DNA of 64,000 bases from Mycobacterium bourgelatii (lineage in GTDB: Bacteria > Actinomycetota > Actinomycetes > Mycobacteriales > Mycobacteriaceae): assembly GCF_010723575.1 (NCBI RefSeq), contig NZ_BLKZ01000001.1, positions 2,046,001-2,110,000 on the forward strand, written 5' to 3'. Shown here one piece after another: positions 42,215-50,722 of the stretch (the first letter of the stretch is position 1; each line of letters begins with the position of its first letter). The notes beneath the pieces were generated by a model. The model was given only the letters and a program-made list of their open reading frames with translations. It was not told the origin of the DNA and did not search any database. A program made the position numbers and the translations under genes.

Positions 42215-43633
42215 ATGACACATTCTGATTCGCTCGACAAAGACACCACACCCAGCGTCGGTGAACTCGCACTCGACGACCGATCGGCACTGCGCCGGGT
42301 CGCCGGGTTGTCCACCGAACTCACCGACGTTTCCGAGGTCGAATACCGCCAGCTGCGGCTGGAGCGGGTCGTCCTGGTGGGGGTATGGACCGAGGGCACC
42401 GCGGCCGACAACCAGGCCAGCATGGCCGAGCTGGCCGCGCTGGCCGAAACCGCGGGCTCGGAGGTGCTCGAGGGCCTCATCCAGCGCCGTGACCGCCCCG
42501 ACCCGTCCACCTATATCGGTTCGGGCAAGGCTGCCGAACTTCGCGAAGTCGTGGTCGCGACCGGCGCCGACACGGTCATCTGCGACGGTGAACTGTCTCC
42601 GGCGCAGCTGACCGCGCTGGAAAAGGCGGTCAAGGTCAAAGTCATCGACCGCACCGCGCTGATTCTGGACATCTTCGCCCAGCACGCGACCAGCCGGGAG
42701 GGCAAGGCCCAGGTCTCGCTGGCGCAGATGGAGTACATGCTGCCCAGGCTGCGCGGTTGGGGCGAATCCATGTCGCGACAGGCCGGTGGGCGCGCCGGCG
42801 GCAGTGGCGGCGGGGTGGGCCTGCGCGGCCCCGGTGAGACGAAGATCGAAACCGACCGCCGCCGTATCCGCGAGCGCATGTCCAAGCTGCGCCGCGAGAT
42901 CAAGGCCATGAAGCAGGTTCGTGACACTCAGCGCAGTCGACGGCTCGACAGCGACGTCCCCTCCATCGCCATCGTCGGCTACACCAATGCGGGCAAATCC
43001 AGCCTGCTGAACGCGCTGACGGGCGCCGGGGTGCTGGTGCAGGACGCCCTGTTCGCCACCCTGGAACCCACCACCCGCCGTGCGCAGTTCGACGACGGCC
43101 GCCCGTTCGTGCTCACCGACACCGTCGGGTTCGTGCGGCATCTGCCCACCCAGTTGGTCGAGGCGTTCCGCTCGACGCTGGAGGAAGTCGTCGACGCCGA
43201 CCTCTTGCTGCACGTTGTCGACGGGTCCGACGTGAACCCGTTCGCGCAGATCAACGCGGTCCGTCAGGTGATCTCCGAGGTGGTCTCCGACCATCACGGC
43301 GACCCGCCGCCGGAGCTGCTGGTGGTGAACAAGGTCGACGCCGCCGGCGACCTAGCGCTGGCCAAGCTTCGGCACGGCCTGCCCGGTGCGGTTTTCGTCT
43401 CCGCACGCACCGGCGACGGAATCGACGCACTCCGAACCCGAATGGCCGAGCTCGTCACCCCCACCGACACCGCGGTAGACGTGGTGATCCCTTATGACCG
43501 CGGCGATCTGGTCGCCCGCGTGCACGCCGACGGACGCGTGCAGCAAACCCAGCACGACCCCGAGGGCACCCGGATCAAGGCCCGCGTCCCGGTGGCACTG
43601 GCCGCCAGCCTGCGGCCGTTCTCGTCGCGGTAA
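42215..43633 (+). CDS. hflX: GTPase HflX
   Basis: 472 residues. An N-terminal HflX domain with the Gly-rich GGRAGGSGGGVGLRGPGE loop is followed by a coiled coil (RRRIRERMSKLRREIKAMK) and a GTPase domain: P-loop GYTNAGKSS, DTVGFV and NKVD. HflX splits stalled or hibernating ribosomes and is linked to macrolide tolerance in mycobacteria. ATG 42215 is preferred over the in-frame start at 42050 inside dapF. Last gene of the miaA-dapF-hflX group. Confidence 0.94.
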   Translation: MTHSDSLDKDTTPSVGELALDDRSALRRVAGLSTELTDVSEVEYRQLRLERVVLVGVWTEGTAADNQASMAELAALAETAGSEVLEGLIQRRDRPDPSTYIGSGKAAELREVVVATGADTVICDGELSPAQLTALEKAVKVKVIDRTALILDIFAQHATSREGKAQVSLAQMEYMLPRLRGWGESMSRQAGGRAGGSGGGVGLRGPGETKIETDRRRIRERMSKLRREIKAMKQVRDTQRSRRLDSDVPSIAIVGYTNAGKSSLLNALTGAGVLVQDALFATLEPTTRRAQFDDGRPFVLTDTVGFVRHLPTQLVEAFRSTLEEVVDADLLLHVVDGSDVNPFAQINAVRQVISEVVSDHHGDPPPELLVVNKVDAAGDLALAKLRHGLPGAVFVSARTGDGIDALRTRMAELVTPTDTAVDVVIPYDRGDLVARVHADGRVQQTQHDPEGTRIKARVPVALAASLRPFSSR

Positions 43634-43682
43634 GCCACAAACCGACCCCGAAGTCACCGGGCCCGACCCGGGCCGAGTCTCT

Positions 43683-43700
43683 ACCAACCGTCCGGTTGGT
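43683..43700. promoter_or_regulatory. Palindromic TetR-like operator of fadE20
   Basis: ACCAACCG-TC-CGGTTGGT has perfect 8-bp arms. Its right edge overlaps a TATATT hexamer (43700-43705), so a bound repressor would block the promoter of the following acyl-CoA dehydrogenase gene. The sequence resembles operators of TetR-family lipid regulators. Confidence 0.7.
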
Positions 43701-43740
43701 ATATTCGGGGAAACCAGTTTTTATTTCCGGAAGGTCATCC

Positions 43741-44901
43741 ATGGGCAGCGCCGTCAAATACCAGCGCACACTTTTCGAAGCCGAGCACGATCTGTTCCGC
43801 GAGTCCTACCGGAGCTTCCTCGAGCGGCACGTCGCGCCCTATCACGACGAATGGGAAAAGAACAAGATCGTCGACCGAGGGGTCTGGCTGGAAGCCGGTA
43901 AGCAGGGATTTCTCGGTATGGCGGTGCCCGAGGAGTACGGCGGCGGGGGCAACCCCGACTTCCGCTACAACACCATCATCACCGAGGAAACCACCCGCGG
44001 GCGCTTCAGCGGAATCGGATTCAGCCTGCACAACGACATCGTCGCCCCGTACCTTCTGCACCTGGCCAATGAGGAGCAGAAGCAGCGTTGGCTGCCCAAG
44101 TTCTGCACCGGCGAAATCATCACCGCTATCGCCATGACGGAACCGGGCACCGGTAGCGACCTGCAGGGGATCAAGACCCGTGCGGTCAAGCAGGGTGACC
44201 ACTACGTGCTGAACGGGTCAAAGACGTTCATCACCAACGGGATCAACTCGGATCTGGTGATCGTCGTCGCCCAGACCGACCCGGACAAGGGTGCGCAAGG
44301 GTTCAGTCTGCTGGTCGTCGAGCGGGGCATGGAGGGCTTCGAACGCGGTCGCCACCTGGACAAGATCGGTTTGGACGCGCAGGACACCGCCGAATTGTCG
44401 TTCACCGACGTCAAGGTTCCGGTGGAAAACCTGCTCGGTGAAGAAGGCATGGGCTTCATCTACCTGATGCAGAACCTGCCCCAGGAACGGATCAACATCG
44501 CGGTCATGGCCGCAGCCGCCATGGAGGCCGTGCTCGAAGAGACGCTGCAATACACCAAGGAGCGCAAGGCTTTCGGCAAGCCGATCGGCAGTTTCCAGAA
44601 CAGCCGGTTCGTGCTGGCCGAACTGGCCACCGAGGCCACGGTGGTGCGCATCATGGTCGATCAGTTCATCGCACTGCACCTCGAAGGAAAGCTGACCGCC
44701 GAACAGGCCGCGATGGCCAAGTGGTACTCCACCGAGAAGCAGGTCCACCTGATCGACCGCTGCCTGCAACTACACGGCGGATACGGCTACATGCGCGAAT
44801 ACAACGTTGCCCGTGCGTATCTCGACGCCCGGGTGCAGACGATCTACGGCGGCACAACCGAGATCATGAAGGAGATCGTCGGGCGCAGCCTCGGGGTCTA
44901 A
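43741..44901 (+). CDS. fadE20: Acyl-CoA dehydrogenase FadE20
   Basis: 386 residues, complete acyl-CoA dehydrogenase. AMTEPGTGSDLQGIKT and GSKTFITNG line the FAD/substrate site. YTKERKAFGKPIGSFQNSRF and the C-terminal GGTTEIMKEIVGRSLG are standard. It oxidises an acyl-CoA at the alpha-beta bond; chain length not evident. GGAAGG lies upstream of ATG 43741. Corresponds to Rv2724c. The TAA overlaps the end of the possible TerC extension on the other strand. Confidence 0.93.
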   Translation: MGSAVKYQRTLFEAEHDLFRESYRSFLERHVAPYHDEWEKNKIVDRGVWLEAGKQGFLGMAVPEEYGGGGNPDFRYNTIITEETTRGRFSGIGFSLHNDIVAPYLLHLANEEQKQRWLPKFCTGEIITAIAMTEPGTGSDLQGIKTRAVKQGDHYVLNGSKTFITNGINSDLVIVVAQTDPDKGAQGFSLLVVERGMEGFERGRHLDKIGLDAQDTAELSFTDVKVPVENLLGEEGMGFIYLMQNLPQERINIAVMAAAAMEAVLEETLQYTKERKAFGKPIGSFQNSRFVLAELATEATVVRIMVDQFIALHLEGKLTAEQAAMAKWYSTEKQVHLIDRCLQLHGGYGYMREYNVARAYLDARVQTIYGGTTEIMKEIVGRSLGV

Positions 44902-45038
44902 TTCTCGAGGTTGTACGCGTCGTACCCGTCGCGGATACGTTGCAACAGCGCCCGCAGTTCGCGTTCCTGTTGTGAGTTGTTGCGAATTTCGTTGCCAACG
45001 AATCGATCTCGTATTCCGCTGCCACCCAGCGCGGCAAA
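44898..45038 (-). other. In-frame continuation of terC beyond its stop codon
   Basis: Directly after the terC TAG (45041-45039), the same frame stays open for 46 codons to a second TAG at 44900-44898. It encodes a protein-like sequence: FAALGGSGIRDRFVGNEIR, then a charged helical part and an end DGYDAYNLEN. There is no start codon of its own. Read-through would give 383 residues. M. tuberculosis Rv2723 is longer than this terC product, as I recall, so the first TAG may be a recent nonsense change, a read-through site or a sequence error. Confidence 0.55.
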
Positions 45039-46049
45039 CTATGCCTCGCGTTCGCTGGGATAAGCTGCGGAGCCCACGGAGTTCGGCATGCGACCGTGAC
45101 TTGAGACGATCGAGACCAACGCGGTGATCGTCAGGACCATGACGATCACGACCAACGACATCTGCGTGCTGATTTCCGGTACCGCGACCTGCTTGCCGTG
45201 GTTGATGAACGGAATGTTGTTGTCGTGCAACGCCTGAAGGACGAGCTTCACACCGATGAAACCGAGAATCAGCGCCAACCCGTACGACAGGTACACCAGC
45301 CGATCCAGCAGAGTGTCGACAAGGAAGTACAACTGGCGCAGGCCCATCAGCGAGAAGGCGGTCGCGGCGAAGACCAGAAACACGTTCTGGGTCAATCCGA
45401 ACATCGCCGGCACCGAATCGAAGGCGAACAGCAGATCGCTGCCGCCGACGGCGAACATCACCACCAGTAGCGGAGTCATCGCCCGCCTGCCGTTTTCGAC
45501 GACGAGGAATCGGCCGCCGTCGTAGTGCTCCGAGGTCCGCAAAAAGCGATGAGCCAACCTGATCATGACGTTGTCGGCGTTGCGTCCTTCGGGCTCTTCC
45601 GGTTTCGCCAGGCTGATCGCCATGGTCAACAAGCCCAGACCGAACAGGTAGAACACCCAATTGAAGTTCTCGATGAGGGCGACGCCGAGCAAAATGAATC
45701 CGGTGCGCGCGACGAGAGCCAACGCGATACCGAATAACAACACCTTCTGCTGCGCGACGCGAGGCACCTCGAAGCTGCTGAGGATTACCAGGAAGACAAA
45801 CAGATTGTCAACGGACAACGCTTCGTTGCTCAGATAGCCCGCGAAGTATTCGACACCCATGTTCGGGCCGCCGAAGATCACCACCCCGATACCGAACACG
45901 ATCGAAACGCCGATATAGAACGTTGACCAGACTGTGGCTTCACGTAACGTCGGCACGTGCGTATTGCGTACCTGGACCGTGTAGTCGAACAACATCAGAC
46001 CCGCGATCAAGGCGATCGTGAGGCCCCAGGCAAGTCCGGAAACACCCAT
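45039..46049 (-). CDS. TerC-family integral membrane protein
   Basis: 336 residues with about nine membrane helices. The family signature is present as LSNEALSVDNLFVFLVIL near 75-92 and GGSDLLFAFDSVPAMFGLT near 205-222, whose acidic residues bind metal in TerC/Alx manganese exporters. Probably exports Mn2+ (inference from family). Corresponds to Rv2723. GGGAGGAA precedes ATG 46049. The reading frame continues after the stop, see the separate entry, so the C-terminus may be truncated. Confidence 0.88.
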   Translation of the reverse strand: MGVSGLAWGLTIALIAGLMLFDYTVQVRNTHVPTLREATVWSTFYIGVSIVFGIGVVIFGGPNMGVEYFAGYLSNEALSVDNLFVFLVILSSFEVPRVAQQKVLLFGIALALVARTGFILLGVALIENFNWVFYLFGLGLLTMAISLAKPEEPEGRNADNVMIRLAHRFLRTSEHYDGGRFLVVENGRRAMTPLLVVMFAVGGSDLLFAFDSVPAMFGLTQNVFLVFAATAFSLMGLRQLYFLVDTLLDRLVYLSYGLALILGFIGVKLVLQALHDNNIPFINHGKQVAVPEISTQMSLVVIVMVLTITALVSIVSSHGRMPNSVGSAAYPSEREA

Positions 46050-46294
46050 TTGCGCTGGGCTTCCTCCCGCGGCGGCAGTGGGCTAGATGTCTCCGGCACG
46101 GTAGTGCAACCACCCGACCGGGCGCACTTCACTTTCTCGCGACACGGCCGCAGCCCGGCATCATTTCGACATCGGCTAGATATCCGTTTCCGTAATATCT
46201 ACGATTTGACTTCGCATTTCTCGTTCGCTAGAGCAAAGTTATGCGAGCCCGGCGACTATGCGAAATGCAGCTGGGGCGTCGGCTGGGAGGCTTG

Positions 46295-48634
46295 GTGAAC
46301 GGGCAGAGAGGTCAAGTGAGCAGGGTGGTCGGGCGTGCGCTGCTCAGCTTGGTGGCTGCGGCGATGACCGCTGTATTGCTGGCGCCCACCGCGCCCATTG
46401 CATCGGCGTCTCCCATCGGCGACGCCGAGGCCGCAATGATGGCCGCTTGGGAAAAGGCCGGGGGAGACACGTCCACGCTCGGCGCGCGTAAAGGCGACGT
46501 CTACCCCGTCGGGGACGGATTCGCCCTCGAGTTCGACGGCGGCAAGATGTACTTCACGCCGGACACCGGCGCTCATTACTTGTACGGCCCGATCCTGGAC
46601 AAATACGAGGACCTTGGCGGCCCGGTCAACAGTGACCTGGGTTTCCCGACCATCAACGAAGTTCCCGGCCTCGCCGGACCGGACAGCCGGGTCGGCACCT
46701 TCGCCGCCAGCGACAACCCGGTGATTTTCTGGACGCCCGATCACGGCGCATTCGTCGTGCGTGGCGCGATCAACGCTGCGTGGGACAAACTCGGCAGCTC
46801 GGGCGGGCTCCTGGGGGCTCCGATTGCGGACGAAAGCTATGACGGGGACGTCGCCTCGCAGAAGTTCACCAGCGGAACGATTTCCTGGAACAGGAAGACC
46901 AAGGAATTCAGCACCGATCCGGCGAACCTGGCCGACCAACTGAAAGACCTGCAGATAGCGCTCGATCCCACGGCGGCCATCAACATGGCGTGGCGCGCCG
47001 CTGGTGGCGCAGCGGGCCCGCTAGGGGCCAAAAAGGGCGGTCAGTATCCCATCGGCGGTGACGGGATCGCCCAGGACTTCAACGGCGGCAAGATTTTCTA
47101 CAGTCCCGCCACCGGGGCGAATGCCGTCGAAGGTCCCATCCTGCAGAAGTACGAGTCGCTCGGCGGGCCCGTCAGCAGCGATCTGGGCTTCCCGACCAGC
47201 AACGAGGCCGACGGCGGCATCACCCCCGCCAGCCGGATCGCCGAATTCTCGGCCGCTGACAAACCGGTGATCTTCTGGACCCCCGAGCACGGGGCATTCG
47301 TGGTGCGGGGAGCCATGAAGGCCGCCTGGGACAAACTAAAGGGACCCACGGGCACGCTCGGCGCTCCGGTCGGCGATCAAAGCGTGGACGGCGACGTCAT
47401 CTCGCAGAAGTTCACCGGCGGCAAGATTTCCTGGAACCGCGCCAAGAACTCCTTCGCCACCGACCCGGCGAACCTCGCGCCCTCGCTGTCTGGCGTGCAG
47501 GTGACGGGGCAGAACGCGCCCGCCACCGCGGGACCGGCCCCGCAGGACAAGAAATTCACCTGGCATTGGTGGTGGCTCGTGGCGGTCCTGCCGGTGCTGC
47601 TGCTCATCGTCATGTTCGTCCTGGTGGTGCTCAGCTTGCGTAGGCGTCGCGCCGCCGCCGGCGAGCCCGCGGCGTACGACCAGTTCGACCGCCACTACGA
47701 ACACGAACACGAACATGAGCACCCGAACGAGCACGAGGGTGTTGCCGGTTATGACGCCGCTCCCGACGGGCACTGGGGATCGCGAGAGGAGGGCGATTTC
47801 GGCTCCGAGCACTTCGCGCCCGAGGACCAGCGTCCGCAGGAACCAGCCGCGCCGGAGACCGGGGTCGCGCAGCGAGTCAGCTGGCCGCGCGGTGCTGGAG
47901 CCGGGGTCGGGTTGTTCGACCATGGCGGTAGGGACGAGGATGTCGAGTCCGAACCGCACAGCAACGACGTCGTGGCCGACTACGCGAACCCTCGCGAAGA
48001 CGAAGACCCTGACTCGGTGGACACCACGCCCATTCCTTATGGCGTTCTGACCGAGGTCGAGACCGATGCCGGTGCCGGTGCCGACGAGTCGCCGGTCCTC
48101 GAGGAGGAGCCCGAAGTCCCGGAGGCCCCGGTATCCGATGGTGGCGTCCCAGACCGGCCCGACGAGTCCCAGAGCCTGGGCGAAGCGGTTCCGGACACCT
48201 CCTACCCGACGAGCGGCGGCGCCGCCGGTGAGCCTTCGAGTGCCGGTGAGTCGTCAGGTCCTGACATCGTTGTTCCCGACACCGGCCCGCCGGCGCCTAA
48301 GCCACCGCGAGCTCGGTCGGGACGGCATGCGGCCGCCGATGATGATGACGACGACGAATACGCGCTGTCAGACGGCCACGAACCGGCCCTGAACCCGGTG
48401 TCGGAGCCTGCCACGGCGTCTGCGGCAGGGCCCACGGCGGCGGTGCGTCCGACCATCCACTTGCCGTTGGAAGACGACCCGTACCGGCCACCCAATGGCT
48501 ATCCGATCAAGGCCAGTGCCCGCTTCGGGTTGTATTACACGCCGAGCAGCCCCTTGTATCACGACACACTTGCCGAGCTCTGGTTCATCAGCGAAGAAGC
48601 CGCGCGAGCCAACGGCTTCGTCCGAGCGGATTGA
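46295..48634 (+). CDS. LGFP-repeat membrane protein with acidic tail and sunset-like C-terminus
   Basis: 779 residues. Signal sequence (about 10-45), then two long blocks of LGFP repeats (about 50-410; SDLGFP, SWNRKTKEFSTDP-type units), which bind cell-wall polymers in Corynebacteriales. A Trp-rich membrane helix (about 425-450) and RRRRAA follow. Next comes a His-Glu cluster, HYEHEHEHEHPNEHEG, then a long acidic Pro-rich stretch, and a folded end, YPIKASARFGLYYTPSSP, resembling the actinobacterial sunset domain. Corresponds to Rv2721c. GTG 46295 has GGGAGG upstream; GTG 46316 is an alternative. Confidence 0.82.
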   Translation: MNGQRGQVSRVVGRALLSLVAAAMTAVLLAPTAPIASASPIGDAEAAMMAAWEKAGGDTSTLGARKGDVYPVGDGFALEFDGGKMYFTPDTGAHYLYGPILDKYEDLGGPVNSDLGFPTINEVPGLAGPDSRVGTFAASDNPVIFWTPDHGAFVVRGAINAAWDKLGSSGGLLGAPIADESYDGDVASQKFTSGTISWNRKTKEFSTDPANLADQLKDLQIALDPTAAINMAWRAAGGAAGPLGAKKGGQYPIGGDGIAQDFNGGKIFYSPATGANAVEGPILQKYESLGGPVSSDLGFPTSNEADGGITPASRIAEFSAADKPVIFWTPEHGAFVVRGAMKAAWDKLKGPTGTLGAPVGDQSVDGDVISQKFTGGKISWNRAKNSFATDPANLAPSLSGVQVTGQNAPATAGPAPQDKKFTWHWWWLVAVLPVLLLIVMFVLVVLSLRRRRAAAGEPAAYDQFDRHYEHEHEHEHPNEHEGVAGYDAAPDGHWGSREEGDFGSEHFAPEDQRPQEPAAPETGVAQRVSWPRGAGAGVGLFDHGGRDEDVESEPHSNDVVADYANPREDEDPDSVDTTPIPYGVLTEVETDAGAGADESPVLEEEPEVPEAPVSDGGVPDRPDESQSLGEAVPDTSYPTSGGAAGEPSSAGESSGPDIVVPDTGPPAPKPPRARSGRHAAADDDDDDEYALSDGHEPALNPVSEPATASAAGPTAAVRPTIHLPLEDDPYRPPNGYPIKASARFGLYYTPSSPLYHDTLAELWFISEEAARANGFVRAD

Positions 48635-48636
48635 CG

Positions 48637-49338
48637 CTAGATCTTGCGGATGACCGTGACGACCTTGCCGAGGATGGTCGCGTCATTACCGGGAATGGGA
48701 TCGAAGGCGGGGTTGTGCGGCATCAGCCAAACCTGACCACCCGCGCGCTTGAAGGTCTTGACGGTGGCCTCCCCGTCAATCATGGCCGCGACGATGTCGC
48801 CGTTGTCGGCGACGTTCTGCTGCCGTATGACCACCCAGTCACCATCGCAGATCGCCGCCTCGACCATCGAGTCACCGACCACCTTGAGCAGAAACAGCGT
48901 GCCTTCGCCGACCAACTCACGCGGCAACGGAAAAACGTCTTCGACTGCTTCCTCGGCCAGGATTGGCCCACCGGCCGCAATGCGTCCGAGGACCGGCACA
49001 AAAGTGGGTTCCGGCAACGCATCTGACCCAGCCACGTCGGTCACCGGCCCCGTCGGAGCGCCGTCGTCGGCGCCGCGGACATCTACCGCCCTCGGCCTGT
49101 TCGGGTCACGACGCAGGTAGCCCTTGCGCTCCAGGGTGCGCAACTGATGAGCAACCGACGAGGTCGACGTCAGGCCGACCGCATCACCGATCTCCCGGAT
49201 GCTGGGCGGGTATCCGCGGTTCACGACGGAGGTGCGGATGACATTCAGGATGGTCCGCTGACGCTCGGTCAACGTCGAATCAACCGCATGCAGTCCGCCT
49301 TGCGCGCCAGTACCTGAGGTGTCGTTGCTGTCGCTCAT
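48637..49338 (-). CDS. lexA: SOS repressor LexA
   Basis: 233 residues. The N-terminal winged helix (TERQRTILNVIRTSV...PPSIREIGDAVGLTSTSSV) is followed by a peptidase S24 domain with the self-cleavage Ala-Gly in GRIAAGG, the nucleophile serine in GDSMVEA and the general-base lysine in ATVKTFK. RecA filaments stimulate its self-cleavage. ATG 49338 gives MSDSNDTS. The stop is 2 nt from the convergent LGFP gene stop. Its own SOS box lies about 35 nt upstream. Confidence 0.97.
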   Translation of the reverse strand: MSDSNDTSGTGAQGGLHAVDSTLTERQRTILNVIRTSVVNRGYPPSIREIGDAVGLTSTSSVAHQLRTLERKGYLRRDPNRPRAVDVRGADDGAPTGPVTDVAGSDALPEPTFVPVLGRIAAGGPILAEEAVEDVFPLPRELVGEGTLFLLKVVGDSMVEAAICDGDWVVIRQQNVADNGDIVAAMIDGEATVKTFKRAGGQVWLMPHNPAFDPIPGNDATILGKVVTVIRKI

Positions 49339-49346
49339 GGAAATGA

Positions 49347-49352
49347 ACTCTA
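49347..49352 (-). promoter_or_regulatory. -10 element of lexA, leaderless
   Basis: On the minus strand TAGAGT is followed by 8 nt and then ATG at 49338. The LexA box sits 19 nt upstream of this hexamer, over the -35 region. Confidence 0.5.
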
Positions 49353-49371
49353 GCCCCACCTCGCACGAGAA

Positions 49372-49387
49372 TCAAACATGTGTTCGA
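49372..49387 (-). promoter_or_regulatory. LexA (SOS) box of lexA
   Basis: TCAAAC-ATGT-GTTCGA on the plus strand matches TCGAAC-N4-GTTCGA with one mismatch. It covers the -35 position of lexA, giving autorepression. Confidence 0.85.
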
Positions 49388-49499
49388 CCGCGTGTCGCAC
49401 GTCGACGATCCGGCGCCTGAGCACCTGAATCACAAGTGTGTAACTCTCGGCGCGTCCGGGTATCCGGCGTTCATGGGACCCACAGCGACCGAACCGAAC

Positions 49500-49522
49500 T
49501 TGTCGGTGGTGTGGGTTAGCGT
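49500..49522 (+). promoter_or_regulatory. RecA-NDp (PafBC-type) promoter of the chiZ-type gene
   Basis: TTGTCGGTG, 8 nt, then TAGCGT is an exact fit to TTGTCRGTG-N8-TAN3T. The predicted leader of about 115 nt includes an imperfect palindrome (49551-49567) and a tandem repeat. Confidence 0.8.
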
Positions 49523-49580
49523 TTTGCCCGTGCGACACGCATCGCTCAAATGTTCGGATATCGAACACCTGAGCGACTAT

Positions 49581-49609
49581 GGTCGAACAAGGTCGAACAA
49601 GGTCGAACA
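49581..49609 (+). repeat. Three tandem copies of GGTCGAACAA in the chiZ leader
   Basis: GGTCGAACAA occurs at 49581 and 49591, and GGTCGAACA again at 49601. Each copy holds TCGAAC, half of a LexA site, in the same orientation. The palindrome TGTTCG-GATAT-CGAACA lies just upstream at 49551-49567. Confidence 0.85.
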
Positions 49610-49645
49610 CACGAGCGATTAAGCAGTTGTCCGGAGGAAGCCGCC

Positions 49646-50128
49646 ATGACTCTCATCTACGCAGGTCCGTCTCGCACCTGGAATCCGTCCCGCCCGGTGC
49701 ACGAGCCGCGGGCGGGAAGGGTCGGAGCTGGGCGGACACGCCGTCCGGGCCCGTCTCGGCCGGCCGGAGCTCCCTTGCGCTACCGCGGCACCGGCGTCGC
49801 GGTGTCGAGGGCGCCGCACCGCCGGCGGCCCGTTACGCCGCTGACCACGGTCGGGCTGGCACTGCTTGCCGGGCTGATCACGTTGTGGCTGGGCGCGGTG
49901 GCGAACTTCGGCGGCATGGTCAACGGCGGCTCGTCCGACGCGACTGGCCGCGTGCCGGACACGCTCGCCGTGGTGCGCGTCGAGCCGGGGGAGTCCCTGA
50001 AGGACGTCGCGGCTCGGGTCGCGCCGGACGCACCCGCTCGGGAGGTTGTCGAGCGGATTCGCGAGCTCAACGCCTTGAACTCGTCGGCGCTGTCCGCTGG
50101 TCAGACGCTTATCGCTCCGGTCGGCTGA
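49646..50128 (+). CDS. chiZ: LysM-domain membrane protein, ChiZ-like damage-induced cell-division inhibitor
   Basis: 160 residues. A basic Arg/Pro-rich cytoplasmic part (1-65), one membrane helix (about 68-92, TTVGLALLAGLITLWLGAVA) and a C-terminal LysM-like domain (VRVEPGESLKDVAARV...LNALNSSALSAGQTLIAP) that binds peptidoglycan. Corresponds to Rv2719c (ChiZ), a DNA-damage-induced cell-wall protein that disturbs FtsZ rings. GGAGGAA lies 7 nt upstream of ATG. Divergent from lexA, with a PafBC-type promoter. Confidence 0.88.
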   Translation: MTLIYAGPSRTWNPSRPVHEPRAGRVGAGRTRRPGPSRPAGAPLRYRGTGVAVSRAPHRRRPVTPLTTVGLALLAGLITLWLGAVANFGGMVNGGSSDATGRVPDTLAVVRVEPGESLKDVAARVAPDAPAREVVERIRELNALNSSALSAGQTLIAPVG

Positions 50129-50218
50129 CCGACCGTGTCGTACGCGAGGCCGTGTATGGCGGTACGCGAGTACGCTCTTAGACGTCCACGGATATCCGGA
50201 TACGGCGAAGGAGCGGCG

Positions 50219-50695
50219 ATGCACTGTCCGTTCTGTCGCCATCCTGACTCGCGCGTAATCGACTCGCGGGAAACCGATGAGGGCCAAGCCATTCGGCGTA
50301 GGCGGTCGTGTCCGGAGTGTGGTCGACGATTCACGACGGTGGAGACGGCGATCCTGGCCGTAGTGAAACGCAGCGGCGTCACCGAACCCTTCAGTCGCGA
50401 AAAGGTGATCAGCGGCGTGCGCCGAGCCTGTCAGGGCCGTCAAGTAGACGACGACGCGTTGAATTTGTTGGCACAGCAGGTCGAAGACACCGTGCGGGCC
50501 GCCGGATCCCCGGAAGTGCCCAGCCACGAGGTCGGCTTGGCCATTCTCGGTCCCTTGCGTGAACTGGACGAGGTCGCATATCTGCGGTTCGCCTCGGTGT
50601 ACCGGTCCTTTTCGTCGGCCGACGACTTCGAGCGTGAGATCCAAGCGCTTCGCGCGCATCGCAAGGTGTCGACCTCCACCACGTCGTCCAGCTGA
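50219..50695 (+). CDS. nrdR: Transcriptional repressor NrdR
   Basis: 158 residues. Zinc ribbon with CPFC and CPEC near residues 3-34, then an ATP-cone (VVKRSGVTEPFSREKVISGVRRAC), which senses ATP/dATP. It represses ribonucleotide reductase genes. AAGGAG precedes ATG 50219. The C-terminus ends in a Ser/Thr tail. The position next to lexA and chiZ groups DNA-precursor and damage control. Confidence 0.95.
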   Translation: MHCPFCRHPDSRVIDSRETDEGQAIRRRRSCPECGRRFTTVETAILAVVKRSGVTEPFSREKVISGVRRACQGRQVDDDALNLLAQQVEDTVRAAGSPEVPSHEVGLAILGPLRELDEVAYLRFASVYRSFSSADDFEREIQALRAHRKVSTSTTSSS

Positions 50696-50710
50696 GCGTT
50701 GGTGGGCCGC

Positions 50711-50716
50711 TAGGCT
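50711..50716 (+). promoter_or_regulatory. -10 element for leaderless nitrobindin gene
   Basis: TAGGCT is followed by 6 nt and then GTG at 50723. Confidence 0.55.
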
Positions 50717-50722
50717 CACCTG

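Noticed and set aside
45198..45737. Plus-strand open frames opposite terC
   Set aside because: terC on the minus strand has nine membrane helices and the family signature; the plus-strand frames have none.
49552..49566. GTTCG-GATAT-CGAAC as a LexA operator for chiZ
   Set aside because: The half-sites are in the reverse order compared with the consensus CGAAC-N4-GTTCG, and the gap is 5 nt, so it is listed only as a palindrome.
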